DNA of 31,148 nucleotides from Pseudoroseomonas aestuarii (lineage in GTDB: Bacteria > Pseudomonadota > Alphaproteobacteria > Acetobacterales > Acetobacteraceae): the NCBI RefSeq assembly GCF_042651065.1, contig NZ_JBHSCH010000054.1:1-31148 (forward strand), written 5' to 3'. Shown one piece after another: positions 18,285 to 25,963 of the stretch; position 1 is the stretch's first letter, and each line of letters starts with the position of its first letter. Made by a program: the position numbers and the translations under genes. Below the pieces are notes generated by a model, which was not told where the DNA came from, did no database searches, and saw only the letters and a program-made list of their open reading frames with translations.

Positions 18285-18638
18285 ATGAACGACCTTTCCG
18301 ATCCGCCCCCCTATTTCCAGGCGCATGTCTTCGTCTGCTGCAACCTGCGCCCGGATGGGCACCGCCGCGGCTCCTGCGCCGCGCGCGGCAGCGAGAAGCT
18401 GAAGGACTACATGAAGGCCCGCGCCAAGGAGCTTGGCATCCCCGGCATCCGGGTGAACCAGGCCGGGTGCCTCGACCGCTGCGAATTCGGCCCCGCCATC
18501 GTCATCTACCCCGAGGGCGTCTGGTACAAGGCCGAGACCACGGCCGACATCGACGAGATCCTGGCGGCGCATCTGGTCGAGGGCGGCCGCGCCCGCCGCC
18601 TGATGCTGACCGAGAAGGACGTGGTCGCCAAAGGCTGA
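18285..18638 (+). CDS. Thioredoxin-like [2Fe-2S] ferredoxin
   Basis: A 117-residue protein of the Clostridium/Aquifex-type thioredoxin-like [2Fe-2S] ferredoxin family. Probable ligands are Cys18 (VFVCCNLRPDG), Cys31 (GSCAARGSE), Cys62 and Cys66 (NQAGCLDRCEFGP), with the family's spacing; Cys19 is an additional neighbour. The segment IVIYPEGVWY and the C-terminal IDEILAAHLVEG complete the fold. It is a small cytoplasmic electron carrier, and its partner is not known. The ATG at 18285 follows an AGGGAA site. It lies in the same direction as mnmE but is separated from it by two GC hairpins. Confidence 0.93.
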   Translation: MNDLSDPPPYFQAHVFVCCNLRPDGHRRGSCAARGSEKLKDYMKARAKELGIPGIRVNQAGCLDRCEFGPAIVIYPEGVWYKAETTADIDEILAAHLVEGGRARRLMLTEKDVVAKG

Positions 18639-18647
18639 CCGCGGGGC

Positions 18648-18699
18648 CCGGGGCGGCCGTCGCCGCCCCGGCGGAGGTCCAGGGGGCGGCGCCCCCTGG
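18648..18699. repeat. Two back-to-back perfect GC hairpins before mnmE
   Basis: First hairpin: CCGGGGCGGC (18648-18657) with GCCGCCCCGG (18662-18671), ten pairs. Second: CCAGGGGGC (18679-18687) with GCCCCCTGG (18691-18699), nine pairs and a three-base loop. No T-run follows. They may end the ferredoxin transcript or be copies of a dispersed GC palindrome. Confidence 0.6.
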
Positions 18700-18724
18700 C
18701 CGCGCTTGAAAGATATCTGCACCC

Positions 18725-20041
18725 ATGTCGTTCGACACCATCTTCGCCCTGGCGTCCGGCGGCGGCCGCGCGGCCGTCTCGCTGCTGCGCCTCTCCGGCC
18801 CCGGCAGCGGCGCCATCCTCGACCGGATCGCCGGTGGCCGCCCCGCGCCGCGCTTGGCCAGCCTGCGCCGCCTGCGCCACCCGGAGAGCGCCGAGCTGCT
18901 GGACGAGGCGCTGGTGCTCTGGTTCCCCGGCCCGCGTTCCTACACGGGCGAGGATGCGGCGGAGCTGCACCTGCATGGCGGCCGCGCCGTGCTGGAGGGG
19001 GTGACGGCGGCGCTGCTGGCCTGCGGCGCGCGCCCCGCCGAGCCGGGCGAGTTCACCCGCCGCGCCTTCCTCAACGGCCGCATGGACCTGACGGAAGCGG
19101 AAGGCATCGCCGACCTGATTGCCGCCGAGACCGCGGCGCAGCGGCGGCAGGCGCTGCGGCAGGCGGGAGGTGCCCTGGCCGTGCGCTACGCCGGCTGGGC
19201 AGAGCGGCTGACGCGGCTGCTGGCGCACCAGGAGGCGGCCATTGAGTTCGCCGAGGATGGGCTGCCGAACACGCTGGAGGCGGAGGTGCGGCGGGAAGGC
19301 GCGGCGCTGGCCGCCGAGATCGGCGCGCATCTGGCGGATGGCGGACGCGGCGAGCGGCTGCGGGAGGGGCTGTGGGGCGCCATCGTCGGCGCGCCGAATG
19401 CCGGGAAGTCCTCGCTGCTGAACGCGCTGGCGGGGCGGGAGGCGGCCATCGTCTCGGCCCGTGCGGGCACCACGCGGGACATCGTGGAGGTGCGGCTGGA
19501 GCTGGGTGGCGTGCCGGTCTGGCTGGCCGACACCGCCGGGCTGCGCGAGACGCCGGACGAGATCGAGGCTGAGGGGGTGCGCCGCGCCCGGCGGCGGGCG
19601 GAGGAGGCGGACCTGCTGATCGCCGTCTTTGCCGCCGACCAGCCGCCCGATGCGGAGACGCTGGCGCTGCTGGCCCCCGGCACGCTGGTGGTGGCGAACA
19701 AGACCGATCTGGCGCCGGCGCCGGCCACGATCGGCGGCCAGGCGCCCATCGCCCTCTCGGCGCGGGACGGGGAGGGGCTGGCGGCCTTGCGGGCGGCACT
19801 GGAGGCGGTGGCGGCCGAGCGGGCCGGGCTTTCCGAGGAAGCCAGCCTGACCCGGCCGCGCCACCGCGCCGCGCTGGGCGAGGCGGTGGCCTGGATCGAG
19901 GAGGCCACTCGCGCCCCCCTGCCGGAACTGGCGGCCGAGGCGCTGCGCGCCGCGCTGCGCGCGCTCGGACGGCTGACTGGCCGGGTGGGGGTGGAGGCGG
20001 TGCTGGACGTGGTGTTCGGGGATTTCTGCATCGGCAAGTAG
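18725..20041 (+). CDS. mnmE: tRNA uridine-5-carboxymethylaminomethyl modification GTPase MnmE
   Basis: A 438-residue GTPase (also called TrmE) that with MnmG makes the cmnm5 group on the wobble uridine of certain tRNAs. N-terminal folate-binding domain (1-120) with DTIFALASGGGRAAVSLLRL and YTGEDAAELHLHGG, FTRRAFLNGRMDLTEAEG; helical domain; G domain with G1 GAPNAGKSS, G2 AGTTRD, G3 DTAGLRE and G4 NKTD; and the conserved C-terminal CIGK with the essential cysteine. The ATG at 18725 has no clear ribosome binding site. mnmG follows 61 bp downstream, its usual partner. Confidence 0.98.
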   Translation: MSFDTIFALASGGGRAAVSLLRLSGPGSGAILDRIAGGRPAPRLASLRRLRHPESAELLDEALVLWFPGPRSYTGEDAAELHLHGGRAVLEGVTAALLACGARPAEPGEFTRRAFLNGRMDLTEAEGIADLIAAETAAQRRQALRQAGGALAVRYAGWAERLTRLLAHQEAAIEFAEDGLPNTLEAEVRREGAALAAEIGAHLADGGRGERLREGLWGAIVGAPNAGKSSLLNALAGREAAIVSARAGTTRDIVEVRLELGGVPVWLADTAGLRETPDEIEAEGVRRARRRAEEADLLIAVFAADQPPDAETLALLAPGTLVVANKTDLAPAPATIGGQAPIALSARDGEGLAALRAALEAVAAERAGLSEEASLTRPRHRAALGEAVAWIEEATRAPLPELAAEALRAALRALGRLTGRVGVEAVLDVVFGDFCIGK

Positions 20042-20042
20042 C

Positions 20043-20064
20043 AGGCGGCTTTTTGCAGCCGCCT
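20043..20064 (+). other. Hairpin between mnmE and mnmG
   Basis: AGGCGGCT (20043-20050) and AGCCGCCT (20057-20064) form eight perfect pairs around TTTTGC, starting 2 bp after the mnmE stop. There is no T-run after the stem, so it is a weak terminator at best or an RNA-processing site. Confidence 0.4.
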
Positions 20065-20086
20065 CGCCCGGCGGGGGCCACTTCCT

Positions 20087-20094
20087 GCTATAGG
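20087..20094 (+). promoter_or_regulatory. Possible extended -10 box for mnmG
   Basis: TGCTATAGG has an extended -10 shape (TG-N-TATAGG), 8 bp before the mnmG ATG. No -35 box is seen. Transcription from it would begin almost at the start codon; the AGGG within it may instead be the ribosome binding site. Confidence 0.3.
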
Positions 20095-20102
20095 GTGCCG
20101 CC

Positions 20103-21974
20103 ATGCGCGAGAATTCCTTCGATGTGGTGGTGGTGGGCGGCGGCCATGCCGGCACCGAGGCCGCCGCGGCCGCCGCCCGCTGCGGCGCCCGCACGCTGCT
20201 GCTGACCCACAAGCTTGAGACCCTGGGCGAGATGTCCTGCAACCCCGCCATCGGCGGGGTGGGGAAGGGACACCTGGTGCGCGAGGTGGATGCGCTGGAC
20301 GGGCTGATCGGCCGTGCCGCCGATGCCGCCGGCATCCACTTCAAGCTGCTCAACCGCAGCAAGGGGCCGGCGGTGCGCGGGCCGCGCGCCCAGGCGGACC
20401 GGGCGCTCTACCGCCGGGCCATCCAGGCGCTGCTGGCGGCGCAGCCGGGCCTGACCATCCGCGCCGTGGCGGCGGAAGGGATGGAGCGCGATGCCGCCGG
20501 GCGCGTCGTGGCGGTGCTGACCGCCGATGGCGCGCGCATCGCCTGCGGCGCGCTGGTCATCACCGCCGGCACCTTCCTGCGCGGGGAGATCCACATCGGC
20601 GAGACGCGCATCCCGGCCGGGCGGGTGGGGGATGCGCCCTCGGTCGGGCTGGCGGTGGCGCTGGAGGCGCTGGGCCTGCCGATGCGCCGGCTGAAGACCG
20701 GCACGCCGCCGCGGCTGGACGGCCGCAGCATCGATTGGGCGGGCCTCGAGATGCAGCCGGGCGATGCCGAGCCGGAGCCGCTTTCCTGGATGACGGAGCG
20801 CATCGGCAACCCGCAGGTGGAATGCGGCATCACCGCCACCACGCCGGCGGGCCATGCGCTGATCCGCGCCAACCTGCACCGGGCGCCGATCCATTCCGGG
20901 CAGATCCAGGGGGTGGGGCCGCGCTACTGCCCCTCGATCGAGGACAAGGTGGTGCGCTTCGCCGAGCGGGAGCGGCACCAGATCTTCCTGGAGCCGGAGG
21001 GGCTGGACGACCCGACCATCTACCCGAACGGCATCTCCACCAGCCTGCCCGAGGATGTGCAGCGCGCCTTCCTGGCCACCATCCCCGGGCTGGAGAAGGC
21101 GGTGGTGCTGCGCCCGGGCTATGCCATCGAATACGACCATGTGGACCCGCGCGCTTTGCGCCCGACGCTGGAACTGCGCGACGTGCCGGGGCTGTTCCTG
21201 GCGGGGCAGATCAACGGCACCACCGGCTATGAGGAGGCGGCGGCGCAGGGGCTGTTGGCCGGCCTCAACGCGGCGGCGCTGGCGGGCGGCATGGCGGAGG
21301 AGCGGGTGCTGGCCCGTACCGAGGCCTATCTCGGCGTGATGGTGGACGATCTCGTGCTGCAGGGCGTCAGCGAGCCCTACCGGATGCTGACGGCGCGCTC
21401 CGAGCACCGGCTGGCGCTGCGGGCCGACAATGCCGGGCTGCGCCTGACCGCCAAGGGCATCGGCTGGGGCGTGGTGGGGCCGGAGCGCGCCGCCCGCTTC
21501 CGCGCCTTCGAGGCGGCGGTGGCCGAGGCCCTGGCGCGGGCGCGGGCGGAGGGCGGCAGCCCGGCGGCGCTGAAGGCGGCCGGCATCGCCATCAACCAGG
21601 ATGGCCGCTGGCGCAGCCTGCTGGAGGTGCTGGCCCTGCCGGAGGTCGCGGCCGAGGCGGTGGATGCGGCCTTCCCCTGGCTGCGGGACCTGCCGCCGGG
21701 CGTGCGGGCCCAGGTGGAGGCAGAGGCGCTCTACGCCCCCTATCTTCAGCGCCAGGCGGCCGAGCTGCGGCTGCTGGAGAAGGAGGAGCGCACCGCCATT
21801 CCGCGCGGCATGGATTTCTCCGCCATTCCCGGCCTCTCCAATGAGATGCGCCAGCGGCTGAGCGTGGCGCAGCCCGCCACGCTGGGCGGCGCTGGGCGCG
21901 TGGCCGGCATCACCCCTGCGGCGCTCGCGGCGCTTGCCGTGCATCTGCGCCGCCAGACGGAGCGTTTCACGTGA
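20103..21974 (+). CDS. mnmG: tRNA uridine-5-carboxymethylaminomethyl modification enzyme MnmG (GidA)
   Basis: A 623-residue FAD-dependent partner of MnmE. FAD-binding Rossmann motif FDVVVVGGGHAGTEAAAAAA at the N-terminus; CNPAIGGVGKGHLVREVDAL; KGPAVRGPRAQAD; TAGTFLRGEIHIG; LKTGTPPRLDGRSIDW; PRYCPSIEDKVVRF (conserved cysteine); GLFLAGQINGTTGYEEAAAQG; and the C-terminal helical tRNA/MnmE-binding domain ending at EIPRGMDF-like IPRGMDFSAIPGLS. The length is normal. The last codons and the TGA (21972-21974) lie within a parS site, and rsmG starts at the overlapping GTG (21971). Confidence 0.98.
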   Translation: MRENSFDVVVVGGGHAGTEAAAAAARCGARTLLLTHKLETLGEMSCNPAIGGVGKGHLVREVDALDGLIGRAADAAGIHFKLLNRSKGPAVRGPRAQADRALYRRAIQALLAAQPGLTIRAVAAEGMERDAAGRVVAVLTADGARIACGALVITAGTFLRGEIHIGETRIPAGRVGDAPSVGLAVALEALGLPMRRLKTGTPPRLDGRSIDWAGLEMQPGDAEPEPLSWMTERIGNPQVECGITATTPAGHALIRANLHRAPIHSGQIQGVGPRYCPSIEDKVVRFAERERHQIFLEPEGLDDPTIYPNGISTSLPEDVQRAFLATIPGLEKAVVLRPGYAIEYDHVDPRALRPTLELRDVPGLFLAGQINGTTGYEEAAAQGLLAGLNAAALAGGMAEERVLARTEAYLGVMVDDLVLQGVSEPYRMLTARSEHRLALRADNAGLRLTAKGIGWGVVGPERAARFRAFEAAVAEALARARAEGGSPAALKAAGIAINQDGRWRSLLEVLALPEVAAEAVDAAFPWLRDLPPGVRAQVEAEALYAPYLQRQAAELRLLEKEERTAIPRGMDFSAIPGLSNEMRQRLSVAQPATLGGAGRVAGITPAALAALAVHLRRQTERFT

Positions 21975-21978
21975 AACA
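21963..21978. other. parS: parS site 1 (ParB-binding centromere site)
   Basis: CGTTTCACGTGAAACA matches the parS consensus TGTTTCACGTGAAACA at 15 of 16 positions and is a perfect 14-bp palindrome inside. The TGA stop of mnmG and the GTG start of rsmG both lie in it. parA and parB follow within 1.5 kb. Confidence 0.92.
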
Positions 21979-22594
21979 GGACCTGCACGACACTCTGCCC
22001 CCTCCGGCCGTTTCACGTGAAACAGAAGCGCGGCTGGAGCGCTTCCTGGCGCTGCTGCTGCGCTGGAATGCCCGCATCAACCTGGTGGCCAGCCAGGACC
22101 CGGGCGTGCTGCGCCAGCGGCACATCCAGGATTCTCTCCAACTCCTGCCGCTGCTGCCGCAGGGCGAAGGGCCGATGGCCGATCTCGGCTCCGGCGGTGG
22201 CTTCCCCGGGCTGGTCCTGGCCATGGCCGTGCGCCGCCCGGTGCATCTGGTGGAGTCCGACCGCCGCAAGGCCGCCTTCCTCCAGGCCGCCGCGGCCGAG
22301 CTGGGGCTGGCGCATGTCACGGTCCATGCCGCCCGCATCGAGGCGGTGCGCTTGCCGCCCCTCGCCGTGCTGACCGCCCGCGCCCTGGCGCCGCTGGAGA
22401 AGATGCTGCCCTGGGCCCAGGCCCTGCTGGCGCCCGATGGCGTCGCCGTGTTCCCGAAAGGGCAGGGGGCCGAGGCGGAAATCGAGGCCGCCACCGGGGC
22501 GGGCTGGACAATGGCCCTGCAGCGGTTCAAGAGCAGCACCGACCCGAACGCCACCATCCTTCGCATGTCTGGAATCCACCGTGCCGGCGAATAA
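21971..22594 (+). CDS. rsmG: 16S rRNA (guanine527-N7)-methyltransferase RsmG (GidB)
   Basis: A 207-residue SAM-dependent enzyme that methylates G527 of 16S rRNA. Features: RFLALLLRWNARINLVAS (about residues 25-42), RHIQDSLQL, SAM-binding MADLGSGGGFPGLVLA, LVESDRRKAAFLQ, and VLTARALAPLEKML. The GTG at 21971 overlaps the mnmG stop (GTGA) and lies in parS site 1. Residues 15-19 (VSRET) are the peptide footprint of parS site 2. The end overlaps the parA start by 14 bp. The gene order mnmG-rsmG-parA-parB is the classical one. Confidence 0.96.
   Translation: MKQDLHDTLPPPAVSRETEARLERFLALLLRWNARINLVASQDPGVLRQRHIQDSLQLLPLLPQGEGPMADLGSGGGFPGLVLAMAVRRPVHLVESDRRKAAFLQAAAAELGLAHVTVHAARIEAVRLPPLAVLTARALAPLEKMLPWAQALLAPDGVAVFPKGQGAEAEIEAATGAGWTMALQRFKSSTDPNATILRMSGIHRAGE
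22009..22024. other. parS: parS site 2 inside rsmG
   Basis: A second CGTTTCACGTGAAACA, identical to site 1 and 46 bp from it. It is translated in the rsmG frame as VSRET. Together the pair should form the loading point for ParB. Confidence 0.92.
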
Positions 22595-23387
22595 AACCCT
22601 CCGCCGCATCGCACTCGCCAACCAGAAGGGCGGGGTGGGCAAGACCACCACCGCCATCAACCTCGCCACTGCGCTCGCCACCAAGAAGCGCGTGCTGGTC
22701 ATCGACCTGGACCCGCAGGGCAACGCCTCCACCGGCCTCGGCATGCAGCGGGGCGAGCGCGGCCAGGGCAGCTATGCCCTGCTCGTCGGCCAGAAGCCGC
22801 TGGCCGAGCTGATGCGCCCCACCAAGGTGCCCGATCTCTTCCTGCTGCCCGCCGACAACGACCTCGCGGGTGCCGAGATCGAGCTGGTGGGCATGGACCA
22901 GCGCGAGCACCGCCTGCGCCTGGCGCTGGAGGCCGGCGCCGACACGCTGCGCGACTTCGACTTCATCCTGATCGACTGCCCGCCCTCGCTCGGCCTGCTG
23001 ACGCTGAACGCGCTGGTGGCGGTGGAATCCGTGATGATCCCGCTGCAGACGGAGTTCTTCGCGCTGGAGGGCGTCTCGCAGATCACCCGCACCATCGACC
23101 GGGTGAAGCGCGTGCTGAACCCGGCCCTGTCGCTGGATGGCATCGTGCTGACGATGTTCGACCGCCGCAACAATCTCTCCGAGCTGGTGGCGGCCGATGT
23201 CCGCGCCTTCTTCCGCGAGCGCGTGTTCGAGACCGTCATCCCGCGCAACATCCGGGTCAGCGAGGCGCCCTCGCACGGGCTGCCGGTGCTGCTCTACGAC
23301 CCGCGCTCCACCGGGGCGCAGGCTTACATCCAGCTGGCCGCGGAGCTGCTGCGGCGCGAACGGGCGAGGGGGAACAAGGCCGCATGA
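22581..23387 (+). CDS. parA: Chromosome partitioning ATPase ParA (Soj)
   Basis: A 268-residue Walker-type ATPase that moves ParB-parS complexes to segregate the chromosome. Deviant Walker A at the N-terminus: RIALANQKGGVGKTTTAINL (signature lysine KGGVGKT). Also VLVIDLDPQGNASTGLG, FDFILIDCPPSLGLLTLNAL (Walker B) and PLQTEFFALEGVSQ. There is no N-terminal HTH, so it is of the short chromosomal type. The start is the GTG at 22581, giving MPANKTLRRIAL; the frame is open further upstream inside rsmG, but that part is not ParA-like. The stop overlaps the parB ATG (ATGA). Confidence 0.97.
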   Translation: MPANKTLRRIALANQKGGVGKTTTAINLATALATKKRVLVIDLDPQGNASTGLGMQRGERGQGSYALLVGQKPLAELMRPTKVPDLFLLPADNDLAGAEIELVGMDQREHRLRLALEAGADTLRDFDFILIDCPPSLGLLTLNALVAVESVMIPLQTEFFALEGVSQITRTIDRVKRVLNPALSLDGIVLTMFDRRNNLSELVAADVRAFFRERVFETVIPRNIRVSEAPSHGLPVLLYDPRSTGAQAYIQLAAELLRRERARGNKAA

Positions 23388-24247
23388 GTGGACGCAAGCC
23401 GCCCCGGCTGGGCATGGGGCTCTCCGCCCTGCTGGGCGATCAGAACGCCGCCACCCCCGCCTCGCCGGGCGCCAGCATTCCGCGCACCCTGCCGGTGGAG
23501 GCGATGGAGCCCGGCCCCTTCCAGCCGCGCGGGCCGATCGACCAGTCCGGCCTCGCCGAGCTGGCGGCCTCGATCCGTGAGCATGGCGTGCTGCAGCCCA
23601 TCCTGGTGCGGCCGAAGCCGGGGCAGCCGGGGCAGTACCAGATCATCGGCGGCGAGCGCCGCTGGCGCGCCGCCCAGCTGGCGCAGCGGCACGAGGTGCC
23701 GGTCTTCGTCCATGAGCTGGACGACCGCATGGCGCTGGCCGCCGCGCTGGTGGAGAACCTGCAACGCCAGGACCTGAACGCGCTGGAGGAGGCGCAGGGC
23801 TATCAGCGCCTCTCCGACGAGTTCGGCCTGACGCAGGACGCGCTGGGCCAGGCCGTCGGCAAGAGCCGCAGCCATGTGGCCAACACGCTGCGCCTGCTGG
23901 CCCTGCCGCCCAAGGTGCGGGAGATGCTGGCCCGTGGCAGCCTCTCCGCCGGCCATGCCCGCGCCCTGCTGACGGCGCCGGACCCGGTGAAGCTGGCCGA
24001 GCTGGTCGTCACCCGCGGCCTGAACGTGCGGCAGACGGAGGCACTCGCCGCGTCCGCCGAGAAGCTGAAGCCGGGCCCCGGCCCCATCTCCGCCGACGCC
24101 GACACCAAGGCGCTGGAGCGCGACCTGATGACCCGGCTGGGCCTCAAGATCGCCATCCAGCACGGCAAGAAGGGCGGCAAGGTGACCATCGCCTATCGCG
24201 ATCTCGACCAGCTGGACGGGATCGTGCGGCTGCTCTCGCCGCAGTAG
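23384..24247 (+). CDS. parB: Chromosome partitioning protein ParB (Spo0J)
   Basis: A 287-residue parS-binding CTPase. N-terminal ParA-activating segment KPPRLGMGLSALLGD; ParB/Srx-type CTP-binding domain with LAASIREHGVLQPILVRP and the GERRWRAAQLA motif, then LVENLQRQDLNALEEAQGYQ; HTH domain LTQDALGQAVGKSRSHVANT; C-terminal dimerisation part with DLMTRLGLKIAIQHG and GKVTIAYRDLDQLDGIVRLL. The length is normal for chromosomal ParB. Its targets are the two parS sites 1.4 kb upstream. The ATG overlaps the parA stop. It converges with holA with only 5 bp between the two stop codons. Confidence 0.97.
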   Translation: MSGRKPPRLGMGLSALLGDQNAATPASPGASIPRTLPVEAMEPGPFQPRGPIDQSGLAELAASIREHGVLQPILVRPKPGQPGQYQIIGGERRWRAAQLAQRHEVPVFVHELDDRMALAAALVENLQRQDLNALEEAQGYQRLSDEFGLTQDALGQAVGKSRSHVANTLRLLALPPKVREMLARGSLSAGHARALLTAPDPVKLAELVVTRGLNVRQTEALAASAEKLKPGPGPISADADTKALERDLMTRLGLKIAIQHGKKGGKVTIAYRDLDQLDGIVRLLSPQ

Positions 24248-24252
24248 CGGCC

Positions 24253-25290
24253 TCAGCCGCGGCGGCGCAGCGCCAGGGCCTGCCGGGCCAGGGTCAGGAT
24301 GGCCTGCTGCGCCACCACACGGTCCGGGATCGGGCGGGCGGCGGAGCCGGACTTGCCGCGCTTCTCCGCCTCCAGCAGGGCGGTGCCGGCGGCTTCCAGT
24401 TGTGCCGGCGACCAGAGACGCAGGGCACGCTCGAAGGCGGGCTTCAGGCGGAAGAAGACGGGCGGGCGCAGCCCCTCCATCGCGGCATTGGCCTGCTGCC
24501 CGCCGGCCATGGCCAGCGAGGCCAGGTGCAGCCGCTGCACATGCCGCAGCGCCGCCCGCAGCACCATGATCGGGCTGGCGCCCTCGGAGAAGGCGGCCTC
24601 CAGCGCGCGGTCCGCCACCGGGATCTCGCCCGCCGTCGCGGCCACCAGCGCCTCGTCCAGATCCAGGGTGGAGCCTTCGCCGGCGCAGGCCAGCACATCC
24701 TCCTCCGAGAGGCGGCCGCCCTGGCCGGCATAGAGGGCCAGCTTCTCCACCTCGCGCCGCAGCAGCATGCGGTCCTCGCCCAGGCGGGAGGCCAGCCAGT
24801 CCAGCGCCGCCGGCTCGGCCGAGACGCCCTGCTCCTGCAACAGCCGCGCGATGCTGCCGGCCAGCTCCGCGCCACGCTCGCGGTAGCAGGGAATGACGGC
24901 GGCGCTGCCCATCGGCTCCAGCAGGGCGCGCAGCTTGGCGCGGGCGGTCAGCTCGCCGGCCTCCAGCACCAGCAGCGCCTCGCCGGGGCCCGCCAGCGCC
25001 TCCTTCACCGCGCCGGCCAGCGCATCCGTGGCGTCGCGCACCCGCACCAGGCGGCGCCCGCCGGTCATCGCCAGCGCTGCCATCTCGCCCGCCAGCGCCC
25101 CGGGCCGCGCCGCGGCCTCGCGCGCCAGCTCCGCCAGCCGGAACGGGTCGTTGCCGCCCACCACGCGGGCCACCAGCGCCTCGGCGCGCTCCTGGATCAG
25201 CCCCGCATCGTCCCCGTGCAGCAGGACCGCGCGCGTGGCGCCCGGATCGGCGAGGAAGGCTGCGACGCGACGCGGATCGAGCTTGGCCAT
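24253..25290 (-). CDS. holA: DNA polymerase III subunit delta
   Basis: A 345-residue clamp-loader subunit that opens the beta clamp. N-terminal AAA-like domain with RAVLLHGDDAGLIQERAEAL, GGNDPFRLAEL and LAMTGGRRLVRVRDATDAL; middle part with LVLEAGELTARAKLRALLE and the conserved DWLASRLGEDRMLLRREVEKLALYAG; C-terminal collar domain with LRAALRHVQRLHLA. The ATG at 25288-25290 gives MAKLDPRRVAAFL and has a GGGGAG site 5 bp upstream; the open frame continues upstream without family likeness. It is the last gene of the leuS-lptE-holA block, 94 bp after lptE. Confidence 0.95.
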   Translation of the reverse strand: MAKLDPRRVAAFLADPGATRAVLLHGDDAGLIQERAEALVARVVGGNDPFRLAELAREAAARPGALAGEMAALAMTGGRRLVRVRDATDALAGAVKEALAGPGEALLVLEAGELTARAKLRALLEPMGSAAVIPCYRERGAELAGSIARLLQEQGVSAEPAALDWLASRLGEDRMLLRREVEKLALYAGQGGRLSEEDVLACAGEGSTLDLDEALVAATAGEIPVADRALEAAFSEGASPIMVLRAALRHVQRLHLASLAMAGGQQANAAMEGLRPPVFFRLKPAFERALRLWSPAQLEAAGTALLEAEKRGKSGSAARPIPDRVVAQQAILTLARQALALRRRG

Positions 25291-25384
25291 CGGCTCCCCA
25301 GCCGCGCGTGCCCCGGGCACCGCGCGAAAACGGATGGAAACAGGAAGATGGACCGGGAAAGATCCTTTCCCCGGCCGTGCCGCC

Positions 25385-25963
25385 TCAGCCGGCGCGCCCC
25401 GCCCGCAGCTGGACGGAGAGCCGCAGCACGATGTCGTCCGCGAGCTGTTCCACCAGCCGCCGGATCGTGGCGTCGCGCGAGGCATCGGCGGCGAAGAACT
25501 GGTTGTCGGGGATGTTGAAGGAGTCGAAGGCCCGCTCCGTTCCCTGCGCCAGCGTGGCCGGCGGCGGCCCCTGCGAGACCAGCAGCCAGCTCGCCGTGGC
25601 GTTGTAGCGCAGCCGGGTGGGCGTGCCGTCGCGCCGGAAGCCTTCCGGCTCGGCGCCGAACTGCAGCCCGACGCGCAGCTCCTGCGTGGGCGCGGCCTGC
25701 CCGGCGCCGCCCAGGCGCTCCTGCAGGGCGCGGCGCAGCATCTGGCCGCTGCGCTCCGGGATCAGCGCCACCTGGGTGGAGGCGAGGACCTGCCGCACCG
25801 CCGGGTCGGACGCCGCCGCCTGCCCCTGCGGCCCATAGACGGGGCTGAAGCCGCAGCCCGCCAGGGAGAGCGCCCCGGCGGCGCAGAACGCCGCCAGCGC
25901 CCGCCTGGAAGGCTTCGTGGCCCTGGTGTCAGACGACGAAGTTGACGATGCGGCCCGGGACAT
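25385..25963 (-). CDS. lptE: LPS-assembly lipoprotein LptE
   Basis: A 192-residue outer-membrane lipoprotein that plugs the LptD barrel for LPS export. A basic stretch (TKPSRRALAAF) and a hydrophobic segment lead to the lipobox LSLAGC (Cys near residue 37), followed by GFSPVYG, the typical LptE start. The body has LRVGLQFGAEPEGFRRDGTPTR and NATASWLLV, then AADASRDATIRRLVEQLADD and IVLRLSVQL. The start is uncertain. The ATG at 25961-25963 used here lies 35 bp inside the leuS 3' end and gives a long n-region; no standard start codon exists between the leuS stop and the signal sequence. The overlap implies coupling with leuS. Confidence 0.9.
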   Translation of the reverse strand: MSRAASSTSSSDTRATKPSRRALAAFCAAGALSLAGCGFSPVYGPQGQAAASDPAVRQVLASTQVALIPERSGQMLRRALQERLGGAGQAAPTQELRVGLQFGAEPEGFRRDGTPTRLRYNATASWLLVSQGPPPATLAQGTERAFDSFNIPDNQFFAADASRDATIRRLVEQLADDIVLRLSVQLRAGRAG

